Source: Pseudomonadota bacterium
GTDB taxonomy: Bacteria; Pseudomonadota; Alphaproteobacteria; Rhodobacterales; Rhodobacteraceae
DNA length: 64,000 nt
Assembly (NCBI GenBank): GCA_038533575.1
Contig: JBCAYL010000001.1
Span: forward strand, 1,144,226 to 1,208,225
Direction of reading: 5' to 3'
The translations under genes were made by a program, and so were the position numbers. Every line of letters starts with the position of its first letter. Position 1 is the stretch's first letter. The notes under the pieces are model-generated. The model ran no database searches, had not been told where the DNA came from, and worked only from the letters and a program-made list of their open reading frames with translations. Positions 29,434-39,867 of this stretch are shown here, in pieces.

Positions 29434-30009
29434 TCAGGCGTCCTCCACCTGCCGGAGCACGCTGCCATAGCCACCGAAATCGAGAAATTCCCGCTCAGGG
29501 GCCGTCATCCGACGCCCGAGCGCGGCGTTGCGGGTGGGAAAGCGGCCGTAGCGGCGAATGATCTCGCGGTGCGCCTTGGCGTGCAGGAGGTTACCCGCGC
29601 CCGCCTCCGGCATCCGGGTGGCAAAGAGCCTCACGGCGCGGTCCTGGTCCGGCAGGCATTCTGAATGCATGAGCGGGAGGTAGAAGAACTGCCGCGCGGG
29701 GGCGTCGATGCGCTTGTCCCAGCTCTTATCGACGGCCATCTTCGCGGCCGCGAGCGCGTAGGGATCGGAGGCGAAGGCCTCGCCCGTACCGCGAAACATG
29801 TTCCGCGGGAACTGATCCATCAGGATGATGTAGGCCAGCGTGCCCGAGGGATAGGTGAGCCAGAGCCCGTAGCGGCCTTCCATGGCCTCGGTCCAGCCCG
29901 CCTCGAACCGGTCGCGCACGGCGGCATCGAGCTCCGCGCCACCGCGGTACCAGTCTTCAGGCTTCAGCTCGTCGAGCCAGAAGCCCAGCACGTCTTCCGG
30001 GGTCGTCAT
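29434..30009 (-). CDS. DUF924 family protein
   Basis: The 191-aa product carries DUF924 features: EDVLGFWLDELKPEDWYRGG, then LAYIILMDQFPRNMFRGTGE, FYLPLMHSE and AHREIIRRYGRFPTRNAALG. The family is alpha-helical, TPR-like and cytoplasmic, with no firmly known function. The ATG at 30009 follows AAGGAG. It lies 72 nt after an MFS gene on the same strand, possibly the last gene of an AsmA-like/queA/MFS transcript. Confidence 0.9.
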   Translation of the reverse strand: MTTPEDVLGFWLDELKPEDWYRGGAELDAAVRDRFEAGWTEAMEGRYGLWLTYPSGTLAYIILMDQFPRNMFRGTGEAFASDPYALAAAKMAVDKSWDKRIDAPARQFFYLPLMHSECLPDQDRAVRLFATRMPEAGAGNLLHAKAHREIIRRYGRFPTRNAALGRRMTAPEREFLDFGGYGSVLRQVEDA

Positions 30010-30081
30010 GGTGCCCGCTCCTTCACCGCCATCCACCGTCTTTTGCGCCACGCTGCGAAAGCCGCGGCCAAAACGCAAGGG

Positions 30082-31377
30082 TCAGGCGACCTTGTCGGGT
30101 GATTGTCCGCCCTCTGCTTCTTTCGCGTCCTCCTCGGCGCTCTCGAAGTAGTATTCCTGCGCGGCCTCGAAAGCCACGGGCGAGGAGGCCGGCGAGATCG
30201 GCGCGTAGCTCGTCGCCTCGTAATCCTCGGCGCTGTAGGTGCTCGGGCGGCGCATCATCCGGTAGGCCGCGTAGCCTGCGAGCCCGAGAAGGAGGACGGT
30301 CAGGAAAAGGAAGAAGCCCTGAGGCCCCACCGTCCCCATGACCCAGCCGGTGACGAGCGGGCCGAAAATCGCGCCCAACCCATTGATGAAAATGAGCCCA
30401 CCGGAGGCCGCCGCCATGTCCTCGTACTCGATGAAGTCGTTGGTATAGGCGATGAGGAGCGCATAGAGCGGGTTGGCCGCGCCGCCGATGAAGAACGCCG
30501 CGACGAGGATCACGGGAAAGGAAAACGGCAAAAGGAACGCGAAGGCCGCCGCGCCGCCGCCGAGCGCCGCCGTGTAAAGGATGAGCACCCGGCGATCCAT
30601 TCGGTCCGACAAATAGCCGATCGGGTATTGCAGCACGACCGCGCCCACGTAGAGCGTCGCCACGAAGATCGAGATCTGCTGCACGCTCATCCCCGCCTGC
30701 GTGCCGTAGACCGCCGACATGCCGAACATGGCGGAGAACACGCCGCCGAGAAGCGCCATGCCCATGCAGCCCAAGGGCGAGATGGCGATGAGCTGGCGCA
30801 GCGTCATGGGCTTCGTGCTGTCGAAGGCGGGCGTGGGCGAGATCGACAGCAGGATCGGCGCGAAGGCGAGGCTCACCAGCACCGAAGGAATGATGAAGAG
30901 CTCGTAGCCCGCCGGATCTCCGAAGCCGATGATGCCCTGCGCGGCCACCACGCCGGTCATCTGCACGATCATGTAGAGCGAGAGCGCCTGCCCCCGGTTC
31001 TCCTTGGTGGTGGCGTTGTTGAGCCAGCTTTCGGCGGTCACGTAGACGCCCGAGAAGCAAAAGCCGATGATCGCGCGCCCCAGCGTCCAGGCGATGGGAT
31101 CGGTGAGCACCGGAAAGAGGATCAGCACAGCCGAGATGAGCGAGCCAAGAGCGGCGAAGACACGGACATGCCCGACCCGGCGGATGAGCTCGGGCGTGGC
31201 ACGTGAGCCGCCGAGGAAGCCCGCGAAATAGGCCGACATGACGATCGACATCTCGAGCGTGGAAAAGCCCTCGATCCCGCCGCGCACGCCCAGAAGCGTG
31301 CCCTGCAGACCGTTGCCCACCATCAAGAGGCCCATCCCGAGCAAGAGCGCCCAAGCGCTCGCCACCACAGCCCGCAT
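30082..31377 (-). CDS. MFS transporter (YcaD-like)
   Basis: The 431-aa product has about twelve hydrophobic segments with the conserved NGLQGTLLGVRGGIEGFS near the start, AESWLNNATTKENRG in the central N-half and LSDRMDRRVLILYTAA in the C-half. These resemble the YcaD/'UMF' group of MFS permeases. A 55-residue acidic C-terminal tail follows the last helix. AAGGAG precedes the ATG. The substrate is unknown. Confidence 0.87.
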   Translation of the reverse strand: MRAVVASAWALLLGMGLLMVGNGLQGTLLGVRGGIEGFSTLEMSIVMSAYFAGFLGGSRATPELIRRVGHVRVFAALGSLISAVLILFPVLTDPIAWTLGRAIIGFCFSGVYVTAESWLNNATTKENRGQALSLYMIVQMTGVVAAQGIIGFGDPAGYELFIIPSVLVSLAFAPILLSISPTPAFDSTKPMTLRQLIAISPLGCMGMALLGGVFSAMFGMSAVYGTQAGMSVQQISIFVATLYVGAVVLQYPIGYLSDRMDRRVLILYTAALGGGAAAFAFLLPFSFPVILVAAFFIGGAANPLYALLIAYTNDFIEYEDMAAASGGLIFINGLGAIFGPLVTGWVMGTVGPQGFFLFLTVLLLGLAGYAAYRMMRRPSTYSAEDYEATSYAPISPASSPVAFEAAQEYYFESAEEDAKEAEGGQSPDKVA

Positions 31378-31490
31378 CGCACCGCTCCTTCGCTTGCGCT
31401 TCTGCGGCGCGGCTAGCTGGGAATCAGCGGTGCGTCCACCCGTCCACGGCCAAGAATGTCGGTTTCAGACCGCGCGCCCTTGGCGGCGTC

Positions 31491-32537
31491 TCAGGGCCAG
31501 AGCAGGGAGGCGTCTCCGTAGGAGAAAAAGCGGTATCTCTCGGCGATGGCATGGTCATAGACCGCGTCCACCCGGTCCTTCCCGATAAAGGCGCTCACGA
31601 GCATCATGAGCGTTGATTTGGGCAGGTGGAAATTCGTCATCAGCCCGTCGGCCACGGCGAACTCGAAGCCCGGCGTGATGAAGATGTCCGTCTCTCCCGT
31701 CCACGCGCCGAGCGTCCCGCCGCGGCCCGCGGTCTCGAGGAGCCGCATGGCCGTGGTGCCCACGGGGATCACGCGCCCGCCCGCCGCCTTTGTCGCTATG
31801 ATCTCCGCGGCCGCAGCCTCCGTGACCTCGCCCCATTCGGCATGCATCTTGTGCTTTGATATGTCGTCCACCTTAACGGGCAGAAAGGTGCCCGCGCCCA
31901 CATGGAGCGTGACGAAGGAATGCTCAACACCGCGCCGCGCGAGGCTCGCCATGACACCGTCATCGAAGTGAAGCGAGGCCGTGGGCGCCGCGATGGCGCC
32001 CGCATGGCGGGCAAAGATCGGTTGATAATCATCGCGGTCCTGCGCGTCCGCCGGGCGCTTTGCGGCGATGTAGGGCGGCAAGGGCATGTGCCCGGCGCGG
32101 TCGAGGGCCGCGTCGAAATCATCCCCGGCGAGCGAGAAGGCGAGCCGCCCCTGCCCCTCGCCCTTGGAGACGAGCTGCGCGGAGAGCGCGTCACCAAAGA
32201 CGATGGTCTCGCCCTCGGCCACCTTGCGCAGGGGCTTGAGAAGCGCGTCCCAGGTGCCGTCGGGCTGCGGTGCGAGGAGCGTGACCTCGATCTTGGCCGT
32301 CACCTCGCCCTGCGCGCTCGCCCGCGTGCGCGTGCCAAAGAGGCGCGCGGGAATGACCTTCGTGTCGTTGAAGACGAGCCGGTCGCCGGGATTGAGATGA
32401 TCGGCGAGGTCGCGCACGACCGCGTCCCGCAGGCCCGACGCCGCCGAGACCAGAAGCCGCGCCGCGCTCCGCGGGACAGCCGGGCGCGTGGCGATGAGCG
32501 CCTCGGGCAGCGCGAAATCGAAATCGGAGAGCTTCAT
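31491..32537 (-). CDS. queA: tRNA preQ1(34) S-adenosylmethionine ribosyltransferase-isomerase
   Basis: The 348-aa product starts [20 protein letters not shown] and contains [17 protein letters not shown], the [23 protein letters not shown] stretch and the C-terminal [17 protein letters not shown]. QueA adds the epoxy-ribosyl group from SAM to preQ1 at the tRNA wobble position. Tgt, which inserts preQ1, is encoded at 59.4-60.6 kb. It starts 19 nt after the AsmA-like gene. Confidence 0.97.
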   Translation of the reverse strand: MKLSDFDFALPEALIATRPAVPRSAARLLVSAASGLRDAVVRDLADHLNPGDRLVFNDTKVIPARLFGTRTRASAQGEVTAKIEVTLLAPQPDGTWDALLKPLRKVAEGETIVFGDALSAQLVSKGEGQGRLAFSLAGDDFDAALDRAGHMPLPPYIAAKRPADAQDRDDYQPIFARHAGAIAAPTASLHFDDGVMASLARRGVEHSFVTLHVGAGTFLPVKVDDISKHKMHAEWGEVTEAAAAEIIATKAAGGRVIPVGTTAMRLLETAGRGGTLGAWTGETDIFITPGFEFAVADGLMTNFHLPKSTLMMLVSAFIGKDRVDAVYDHAIAERYRFFSYGDASLLWP

Positions 32538-32556
32538 GGGCCTGACCGTCCAGCAG

Positions 32557-35500
32557 CTACTGCGACACCTCGGGCGGCGCGCGGCGGAAAATTTCCCTGA
32601 ACATGCCCGGCGTCAAGATGGAAAGCGGGTTCACCGAGACCTCTGGCGCGGCGGCCGGTCCGCGAAGGTTGAAGTTGAAGCCGATGAGCCCCTCGCCCCG
32701 CCGTGTGAGAAAGGAGCCGATGCTGTTGACGAGGTAAAAGGGCGAGACGACGCCCTGGAAGTCCATGCTGCGGTTCCGGAGGTCGAAGATCCCGTCGAGC
32801 GAGATGCCGAGCGAGGCCCCGGTGGCGCTCGATTCCGTCACGATCACCTGGGCGGGCGTCAGCCGGAAGTCAGCCTCCACGTCCGAGAAGACGAGCCCGC
32901 CGCCATCCATCTGCTCGAGAAGACCCACCACCGAGATCGCCGAGAGGAGCGCGGCCATGGAGGGCGCGTCGGTGACGCGGATGTTGCTCAGCGCCACGCG
33001 CCCATCGAAGACCCCCTCGCCCGCGCGCGGCTCGAGATTGAGCGCGAGATTGCCGCCCTGCACCTGCCGGAAGAGCCCGGCATCCCGGATGACACCGCCG
33101 CCATCGGTGCTCTCCACGCGGATGCGCGGCCCGTCCGGCGTGCCCTGCACGCGGCCCTGGAGCGCGGTTCCGCCGTTCATCTGCGCGGTGAAAACGCCCG
33201 CAAGACCGCCCGTGGTGGTGAAGTCGCCCCGCAGGTTGGTCAGAATGATGTCCTCGGAGACGACGAGCTGGTCGAGCGAGACCTCGAGCGGCGGCCCCTC
33301 GGCCCCGCCTGCGCCTTCGCCGAAGCGCGCGCCGCGGAGATCGAGGGCGGCCTGTCTGAGGCTCACGGCCGGCGGGCGGCCCGCACCGCGCCCGATCAGC
33401 GCGACACTGCCCACGAGCCAGTTGCCCACCGAGACCCGCGAGAAGTCCGCGCGGCGCAGCCCTGTCCCGCCGGGGGCGAGCGTGATGCGGCCCTCCGCCG
33501 AAAGCCCCGGGCCACGCAGGACGAGGGCCTCGACCTCGGGCGTCTCCCCCAACCGGCCCTCCACGAGAAGCTCGCCCGAGCTTGCGGGCGGCTTCACCCA
33601 GCTCACCGGCGGCACCGCCACCCGCAGCCCCACCAGATCAGAGCTCAGCGAAAAGCGCGGAAACGCACCCTCGGCCTCCCGCGGTGGCAGCGTGAGCGCC
33701 AGCGTGCCCCGCCCTTCCCCGCTCACGCTCCCGGGCGGAAGGTCGATCCCGAATTCGTCGAGGAGCGCGGGCGAGAGCGCCACCTCTGCGCGCACTTCGC
33801 TGGGCTGCGGGCCCTGGCCGAAGACGGCAGACCAGGCACCGTCGAAATCCACGCGCCCGAGGCTCCCGCTCCCGGCGATGGTGATCCCGTCCACGCCTAC
33901 GGTCACGCGCCCCCTGGGCAGCGTGAGCGTCTTGCCCGCGATGATCTCCGTACTGCGCACGCCGAAGAGTTCGGCGCCCATCTCGAGCGCCACGTCGCTG
34001 CCGCGAATGCGCGGCTTCATCGGAAAAGCGATGCGGCCCGCCACCTTCGCGCGCCCGTCAGCGAGGGTCACGGGCCGGCCGGCCTTCGACAGGAAGCGGA
34101 ATGGCTCCTCATCGAGCACGGAAAGCGCCGCCGTGACAGTCCCCGCCGCGCGGAGATCGATCTCCGCTGTGGCGGGTTTCTCGCGCATATTGGCCACGTT
34201 GAAGACCGATCCTGCTGCATCGAGCACGCCGCCCTGGGGAGCCTGCATCTCTCCCTCTTCGACAAGGATCGTGAACTGGTGGTCATGGACGGACATGACA
34301 CCCACGCCGCTAGTGATCGCGGGCAGGCTGCGCAGGATACGCACCTCCGCGTCTCGGAAGCGCTGGCTCATGGAGATGGTGGGCTTTTCCCCCGGCTCGG
34401 TGCGGATCGCCCAGCGGGCATCCTCGATGACGCCGCCCTCGATATTGGCCGCGAGCCAGCGGCGGAGCCCCGGCCGCGCGCTCTCCGGCCAGAGCTCGCG
34501 CGCGCGCGCCGCGTCCACCCGGTCCACGGCGGCATCCACGGCCACGCGCCAGCCCGCCTGCCCTGCCGCGATACGGCCGGAGACGGTCGCGGTCGTCTCT
34601 CCGTCCACGGCCACGCCGTGCCCGACATCGAGCGTGAAGGGGTCGAGACGGAGCCGGAAATCGGCGGCGACGGCATCGAGCGCGCGCGGCGCGTCGTAGA
34701 GCCCGCCGGGATTGCCCTCGATGTGATCGACGGTGAATTGCCCGACGATCTCGCGCGGCGCGAGGCCGCGAAAATCCTGTAGCTGCGCGGTGCCGTGAGC
34801 CGTGGCCGAGCCCCAGTCGGTTTCGAGCGAGATTTCTTCAAAGCGGAGCCGCTGCTCCGCGCGGTCATAGGCGAGCGCCATGAAGGCCGTCGTGAACGGG
34901 ATCGGGCGGCTCGCCGCATTGGGGCGCAGCGCGCCCTGCCCGAGCTCGAGAGAGCCCTCGAGCGTGTCGAGCCCCGTGCGCCCGACGCTCGTGCGCATCG
35001 CCACGGACACCGGCGCGTCGAGCACGCCCAGCCAGGCCAGTGCCGGCACCTGGCTTGCGAGGTCCGCGGCCGCCGCATCCTCCACCACGGCAGAGACAGA
35101 GATCTGCCCGTCACTCCCTTCGCGGCCCACCGAGAGCGAGAGCGTGGCGAGGTCCTGGCGCCCGGTGAGAAGCGCGGCTTCCGCCGTCAGGAGCAGGTCA
35201 TCGCCGTCGCGGAAAAGGCGGAGCTGCCCGCCATCGCCTGTCCAGTTGCCGCCGGTCACGCCGTCCGAGTAGTTGATCGTGACGTTCTCCGCCGAGATCT
35301 CCACGAGGCGTTCGAAATCCGGCCGGTCGAGCACCGTGTCGATCCGTCGAAAGAACTCGTCGAGGTCCCGCAGCGCGCCAAAGCCGCTGCCCGGTGCCCC
35401 GCCGAGCGATATGTCGAAGCTGCCATCGCCACTGCGCGCCACGCGGAGCACGAGGCCCGAGAGCGCGAGCTTCCGCAGGCGCAGATCGCCTTCGATGAGC

Positions 35501-35823
35501 GCCCCGACCGCCAGGTCGCCCCGCAGGCGGCGCAGGTCGAGCATGGGCGCCCCCGCTTGAATCAGCGCCACGTCGTCGAGGTAGACCTGCGGGTGGAAGT
35601 CTGCGTCGAGCCCCACGCGGATCGACCCGAAGCTCAGCGCGCCGCCCGGCACGATCGCCTCGGCCTCGGCGTTGACGCGCTCCGTCACCCAGGGCCCCAC
35701 GGGGATCGGATCCGTGCGGAGGCGCGCCACGGCCACGACGATGAGCACGACAAGAAGGGCGGCAATGCCCCCCGTGACCCAAGGCCAGCGTCGTCGCTTC
35801 GGCGTCTGCGTCTTTTCCTGCAC
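32557..35823 (-). CDS. AsmA-like / YhdP-type large envelope protein
   Basis: The 1088-aa product has one N-terminal membrane anchor after a basic stretch ([20 protein letters not shown]). A very long, mostly beta-strand periplasmic region follows. The C-terminus, with [20 protein letters not shown] and [20 protein letters not shown], ends in [11 protein letters not shown]-type sequence, matching the DUF3971/AsmA_2 arrangement of YhdP-like proteins. Those bridge the periplasm and help move phospholipids to the outer membrane. The start is GTG (35823) behind AAAGGGCGG. Divergent from bcp. Confidence 0.85.
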   Translation of the reverse strand: MQEKTQTPKRRRWPWVTGGIAALLVVLIVVAVARLRTDPIPVGPWVTERVNAEAEAIVPGGALSFGSIRVGLDADFHPQVYLDDVALIQAGAPMLDLRRLRGDLAVGALIEGDLRLRKLALSGLVLRVARSGDGSFDISLGGAPGSGFGALRDLDEFFRRIDTVLDRPDFERLVEISAENVTINYSDGVTGGNWTGDGGQLRLFRDGDDLLLTAEAALLTGRQDLATLSLSVGREGSDGQISVSAVVEDAAAADLASQVPALAWLGVLDAPVSVAMRTSVGRTGLDTLEGSLELGQGALRPNAASRPIPFTTAFMALAYDRAEQRLRFEEISLETDWGSATAHGTAQLQDFRGLAPREIVGQFTVDHIEGNPGGLYDAPRALDAVAADFRLRLDPFTLDVGHGVAVDGETTATVSGRIAAGQAGWRVAVDAAVDRVDAARARELWPESARPGLRRWLAANIEGGVIEDARWAIRTEPGEKPTISMSQRFRDAEVRILRSLPAITSGVGVMSVHDHQFTILVEEGEMQAPQGGVLDAAGSVFNVANMREKPATAEIDLRAAGTVTAALSVLDEEPFRFLSKAGRPVTLADGRAKVAGRIAFPMKPRIRGSDVALEMGAELFGVRSTEIIAGKTLTLPRGRVTVGVDGITIAGSGSLGRVDFDGAWSAVFGQGPQPSEVRAEVALSPALLDEFGIDLPPGSVSGEGRGTLALTLPPREAEGAFPRFSLSSDLVGLRVAVPPVSWVKPPASSGELLVEGRLGETPEVEALVLRGPGLSAEGRITLAPGGTGLRRADFSRVSVGNWLVGSVALIGRGAGRPPAVSLRQAALDLRGARFGEGAGGAEGPPLEVSLDQLVVSEDIILTNLRGDFTTTGGLAGVFTAQMNGGTALQGRVQGTPDGPRIRVESTDGGGVIRDAGLFRQVQGGNLALNLEPRAGEGVFDGRVALSNIRVTDAPSMAALLSAISVVGLLEQMDGGGLVFSDVEADFRLTPAQVIVTESSATGASLGISLDGIFDLRNRSMDFQGVVSPFYLVNSIGSFLTRRGEGLIGFNFNLRGPAAAPEVSVNPLSILTPGMFREIFRRAPPEVSQ

Positions 35824-35890
35824 GGACCGCCCTTTAACCCGTCCCTGCGCCGCCTAGAACAAGGCACATGAACGCACGGGAGACCACCTC

Positions 35891-36352
35891 ATGATCAACG
35901 AAGGCGACACCGCCCCCGATTTCACCCTGCCCCGCGACGGCGCGGGCGACCTGACGCTCTCCTCGCTCCAGCCGAAGGCAGTCGTTCTCTACTTCTACCC
36001 CAAGGATGACACGCCCGGCTGCACCAAGGAAGCGATTGCGTTCACCGAAAGCGTGGATGACTTCGCGGCCGCCGGCGCAGTAATCGTCGGCGTCTCCAAG
36101 GACCCGGTCAAAAAGCATGACAAGTTCATCGCCAAGCACGATCTCAAGGTCGCCCTCGTCAGCGACGAGGAGAGCGATGTCTGCGAGCAATACGGCACCT
36201 GGGTTGAAAAGAGCATGTATGGCAAGACCTACATGGGCATCGAGCGCGCGACCTTCCTCATCGACGGCTCCGGCAAGGTCTCCAAGGTCTGGCGGAAGGT
36301 GAAGGTGCCGGGGCATGCGGACGCCGTCCTCGAGGCTGTGAAAGGGCTCTGA
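35891..36352 (+). CDS. bcp: Thioredoxin-dependent thiol peroxidase (Bcp/PrxQ type)
   Basis: The 153-aa peroxiredoxin has the peroxidatic cysteine in YPKDDTPGCTKEAIAFTES, preceded by VLYFYPKDD. A possible resolving cysteine lies downstream in SDVCEQYGTWVEK. It reduces hydroperoxides in the cytoplasm. Length is usual. It is divergent from the AsmA-like gene. Confidence 0.95.
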   Translation: MINEGDTAPDFTLPRDGAGDLTLSSLQPKAVVLYFYPKDDTPGCTKEAIAFTESVDDFAAAGAVIVGVSKDPVKKHDKFIAKHDLKVALVSDEESDVCEQYGTWVEKSMYGKTYMGIERATFLIDGSGKVSKVWRKVKVPGHADAVLEAVKGL

Positions 36353-36400
36353 GCACTCGGCGAAAACCCGCCAATCCCAAGCGAATACGCCGCAGTTTTG

Positions 36401-36422
36401 ACATGTTTGACCGCGAACATGT
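36401..36422. promoter_or_regulatory. Inverted repeat between bcp and the M23 peptidase gene
   Basis: ACATGTT (36401-36407) and AACATGT (36416-36422) are exact inverted repeats spaced 8 nt apart, 107 nt before the M23 start. It could be a regulator site or part of the bcp 3' end. No T-tract follows. Confidence 0.4.
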
Positions 36423-36528
36423 TGCGGGCCTGAAACGCCGCGGCTAGACACGCGCGACAGGCTCGCAGGCTGCGCTGGGGGAATGCGCGCGACCTGCCAA
36501 AAGAGGCAAAGGGAGCGGGGCAGATTTC

Positions 36529-37848
36529 TTGCTGACGAGATTCAGACACCGGTTTCACACGGCGCTCGAGCGCCGTATTCCTGAAAAGCGCCTGTTTCTA
36601 AGGACCGACACGGAGACCCGGTTCGTCCGCCTCGGCCCCGGCACCCAGCTCATCGCCTGGGCTGGCAGCACCGCCATCGTCGCCTGGGCCATCGTCGCCA
36701 CAGCCATCCTGCTCATGGACTCCATCGGCGCGGGCAACTTCCGCGAACAGGCCAAGCGCGAGCAGGCCATCTACGAAGACCGCCTCAACAGCCTCTCGGC
36801 CCAGCGAGATGCCCGTGCCGCCGAGGCTGCCGCGGCACAGGAGCGTTTTAATGCTGCGCTCGAGCAGGTCTCGGTCATGCAGGCCGAGCTTCTTGAAAGC
36901 GAGGATCGCCGCCGCGAGCTCGAGCGCGGGATCGAGGTCGTGCAGGCCACGCTGCGCCGCACGGCCTTGGAGCGCGACGCCGCCCGCGACGAGCTCGAAA
37001 CGGAGCTGGCGCAGATGGAAGCCGCCGGGGGCGCCCTGCCCGAGGCCGCGCGTGCCGGTGAGATCGAGGCGACGCTGGCCTTCCTCGCCGATGCGCTCGC
37101 CGACACCGCCGAGGAGCGTGATACCGAGGCCTCCGATGCCGCCCTCGCCCTCTCGCTGGCCGCCGACATGGAAAACGAGCTGAAGCTGCTCGAGGCACGC
37201 AACGATCAGATCTTCCGCCGCCTCGAAGAAGCCATGACCGTGAGCGTGGAGCCGCTCGACAAGATGTTCCGCGCGGCGGGCCTGCCCACCGAGAGCCTCC
37301 TCGAGCAGGTGCGCCGCGGCTATTCCGGGCAAGGCGGCCCGCTCACGCCGCTCGTCATCTCCACGCGCGGCGCGGGCCCCAATCCGGACGGCCAGCGCGC
37401 CAACCGGATCCTGAACGAGCTCGACAAGATGAACCTCTACCGGATCGCCGCCGAGCGGGCGCCCTTCTCGCACCCGGTTCGCGACCGTCATCGCTTCACC
37501 TCGGGCTTCGGGCCGCGCTGGGGGCGGATGCACAACGGCGCCGATTTCGCCGCGCCCACGGGCACCGACATCTTCGCGACTGCCGACGGTGTGGTCATCC
37601 ATGCCGGATGGCTCTCGGGCTATGGCCGACTGATCAAGATTCAGCATGAATTCGGGATCGAGACGCGCTACGCCCATTTATCTAAGATTCGAGTGAATGT
37701 GGGGCAGCGGGTATCGCGCGGGCAGCATATCGGTGATATGGGCAACAGCGGACGGTCTACCGGCACTCACCTGCACTACGAAATCCGCGTCGGCGGCAAA
37801 CCCGTCAATCCGATGATCTACATCAAGGCTGCACAAGATGTTTTCTAA
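36529..37848 (+). CDS. M23 family metallopeptidase with coiled coil
   Basis: This 439-aa envelope hydrolase has one membrane span at about residues 40-65 (IAWAGSTAIVAWAIVATAIL). A long coiled coil covers about 70-235, and a C-terminal LytM/M23 domain carries the zinc ligands in MHNGADFAAP and THLHYEIRVGG. It should cleave peptidoglycan cross-bridges in the periplasm. The start is TTG at 36529 with a distant GGGAG, the only plausible start in the area. The gene overlaps the bactofilin by 11 nt. Confidence 0.92.
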   Translation: MLTRFRHRFHTALERRIPEKRLFLRTDTETRFVRLGPGTQLIAWAGSTAIVAWAIVATAILLMDSIGAGNFREQAKREQAIYEDRLNSLSAQRDARAAEAAAAQERFNAALEQVSVMQAELLESEDRRRELERGIEVVQATLRRTALERDAARDELETELAQMEAAGGALPEAARAGEIEATLAFLADALADTAEERDTEASDAALALSLAADMENELKLLEARNDQIFRRLEEAMTVSVEPLDKMFRAAGLPTESLLEQVRRGYSGQGGPLTPLVISTRGAGPNPDGQRANRILNELDKMNLYRIAAERAPFSHPVRDRHRFTSGFGPRWGRMHNGADFAAPTGTDIFATADGVVIHAGWLSGYGRLIKIQHEFGIETRYAHLSKIRVNVGQRVSRGQHIGDMGNSGRSTGTHLHYEIRVGGKPVNPMIYIKAAQDVF

Positions 37849-38329
37849 GAGCAAAATCAACGAGCCCGCCAGCACAGGCGAGAACGCCCCGAAGCCGGAG
37901 ACAAAGTCCGAGGCACCGAAGCCGGAGTTCAAGAGCTCCGTGGCCGCGACGCCGAAGGCGAAGCCGCCAGCCTCCACCCTCTCCGCCGATCTTACGATCC
38001 AGGGCAACCTCAAGACCTCCGGCGACATCCAAATCGAAGGCCAGGTGGAGGGCGACATCCGCGCGCACCTCCTGACCGTGGGCGAAGGCGCCACCGTGAA
38101 GGGCGAGTGCATCGCCGACGACGTCGTCGTCAACGGCCGCATCATCGGCCGTGTGCGGGGGCTCAAGGTCCGCCTGACTTCCACCGCCCGGGTGGAAGGC
38201 GACATCATCCACAAGACCATCGCCATTGAAAGCGGCGCGCATTTCGAAGGCTCGGTCCAGCGGCAGGACGATCCGCTCTCCACGGCCTCGAAGAAGCCCG
38301 TGCCAAAAGCGGCCGCCGCGGCCGACTGA
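37838..38329 (+). CDS. Bactofilin family cytoskeletal protein
   Basis: The 163-aa product has a disordered Lys/Pro/Ala-rich N-terminus (residues 1-45), then the bactofilin beta-helix core (LTIQGNLKTSGDIQIEGQVE; TVGEGATVKGECIADDVVVN; SGAHFEGSV). It ends in a basic/Ala tail. Bactofilins polymerise without nucleotide and position cell-wall enzymes. Coupling to an M23 peptidase gene is the known BacA-LmdC / CcmA-Csd1-type pairing for cell shape. Confidence 0.93.
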   Translation: MFSKSKINEPASTGENAPKPETKSEAPKPEFKSSVAATPKAKPPASTLSADLTIQGNLKTSGDIQIEGQVEGDIRAHLLTVGEGATVKGECIADDVVVNGRIIGRVRGLKVRLTSTARVEGDIIHKTIAIESGAHFEGSVQRQDDPLSTASKKPVPKAAAAAD

Positions 38330-38348
38330 TCGGCAGAGGCCGCACACC

Positions 38349-39806
38349 ATGGTGACCACGGATCAAGCGCCGCAGCCCTCTGCGGCGCTTTCCTTTTGCG
38401 CGGAGAAGAACCGCAAGCTGATCCTCACCGCCGCGATCCTCGCCTCCTCGCTGGGCTTCATCGACGGTACGGTCGTCTCCATCGCGCTCCCGGCCATGCG
38501 CGCCTCGCTCGAGGCCACGCTGCCGCAGGCGCAATGGTTCTCCAATGCCTACATGCTCTTTCTCTCGGCGCTGATCCTCGCGGGCGGCGCGCTGGGAGAT
38601 CGCTTCGGCCTCGCGCGCGTCTTCTCCATCGGGATCGGCGCCTTCATCTTGGCCTCGCTCGCCTGCGCGGTGGCACCCACCCCGGAATTCATGATCGTGG
38701 CCCGCGCGCTCAAGGGCGTGGGCGCCGCGCTCATGGTGCCGGGCTCCCTCGCGCTGATCTCGCGCGCCTATCCCAAGGCGGAGCGCGGCCGCGCCATCGG
38801 CATCTGGGCGGCGGCCTCGGCGCTCACCACAGCGCTCGGCCCCATCATCGGCGGGCTCGTGCTGACAGCCGGCGGCCCCGAATTCTGGCGCTGGATCTTC
38901 GCGATCAACCTTCCGCTCGGGCTCCTCGCGCTCTGGATCCTGAGGCGCGCTGTCAAGAGCGACCCGGCGCAGGAGGATCACCCCGTGGACTGGATCGGCG
39001 CGGGCCTTGCCACTGCAGGCCTCGGCGCGCTGGCCTACGGGCTCACGGCGCTGGAGGGCGCGGGGCCCGCCCTGCCCGCTCTCGGGCTCTCGGTGCTGCT
39101 CATGGCCGCGTTTCTCTGGCACGAGGCCGGTGACCCGCACCCGATGATGCCGCTTTCGCTTTTCGGCGATGCACGTTTCTCGGCGGCCAACCTCGCCACC
39201 TTCCTCTTATACGCCGCGCTCGGCGCCATGCTCTTTTACCTGCCCATGGCCGTGATCACCGCCTGGGACGTTACCCCGATCGAGGCCTCCGCCGCCTTCG
39301 CGCCGCTCTCCATCTTCATCTCGACGCTCTCGACACGCATGGGCAGCCTCGCGGACCGCTTCGGACCGGAGCCCATCATCGCCATCGGCGCGGGTATCGT
39401 GGCGCTGGCCTACCTCGCCACCGCCGTCACAGCGCCGCTCCAGAGCTTCTGGTTCGCCACCTTCCCGGCGATGGTGCTGGCGGGGCTCGGAATGGCCTTC
39501 GTCGTGGCGCCGCTTTCCGCGGCGGTCATGGGCAGCGTTGACGATTCGGAAACAGGCGCGGCCTCCGGCGTGAACAATGCCATCAGCCGCATGGCGAGCC
39601 TCGTGGCCATCGCGGCCTTCGGCTCCTTGGCCGCGTGGAGCTACGGCGCCGCCGGCGGCACGCTGAGCTTCGGCGGAGATGAGACGGGGCCGGGCCACGT
39701 GGCCGCGGTCAATACGGCCTTCGCGGCGATCTCCTACGTGGCGGCTGCGCTCTGCGCGGCGTCGAGTGTCGTGATGCTCGCCGCCAGATCGCGGCGCGCG
39801 GTCTGA
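38349..39806 (+). CDS. MFS drug:H+ antiporter, DHA2-like
   Basis: The 485-aa product has about fourteen hydrophobic segments. Its motif C-like SLGFIDGTVVSIALPAMRAS in helix 1 and GGALGDRFGLARVFSIGIGA in the loop 2-3 region are typical of 14-TM DHA2 multidrug efflux pumps. The ATG at 38349 fits the family; the longer frame overlaps the bactofilin gene. It lies 19 nt after bactofilin. Substrates are not deducible. Confidence 0.88.
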   Translation: MVTTDQAPQPSAALSFCAEKNRKLILTAAILASSLGFIDGTVVSIALPAMRASLEATLPQAQWFSNAYMLFLSALILAGGALGDRFGLARVFSIGIGAFILASLACAVAPTPEFMIVARALKGVGAALMVPGSLALISRAYPKAERGRAIGIWAAASALTTALGPIIGGLVLTAGGPEFWRWIFAINLPLGLLALWILRRAVKSDPAQEDHPVDWIGAGLATAGLGALAYGLTALEGAGPALPALGLSVLLMAAFLWHEAGDPHPMMPLSLFGDARFSAANLATFLLYAALGAMLFYLPMAVITAWDVTPIEASAAFAPLSIFISTLSTRMGSLADRFGPEPIIAIGAGIVALAYLATAVTAPLQSFWFATFPAMVLAGLGMAFVVAPLSAAVMGSVDDSETGAASGVNNAISRMASLVAIAAFGSLAAWSYGAAGGTLSFGGDETGPGHVAAVNTAFAAISYVAAALCAASSVVMLAARSRRAV

Positions 39807-39867
39807 GGCGGGGGCTCGGATTTCTACCTAAAATGAGAGCGCATCGGAGAGGCCCTGCTCTTCGCGC

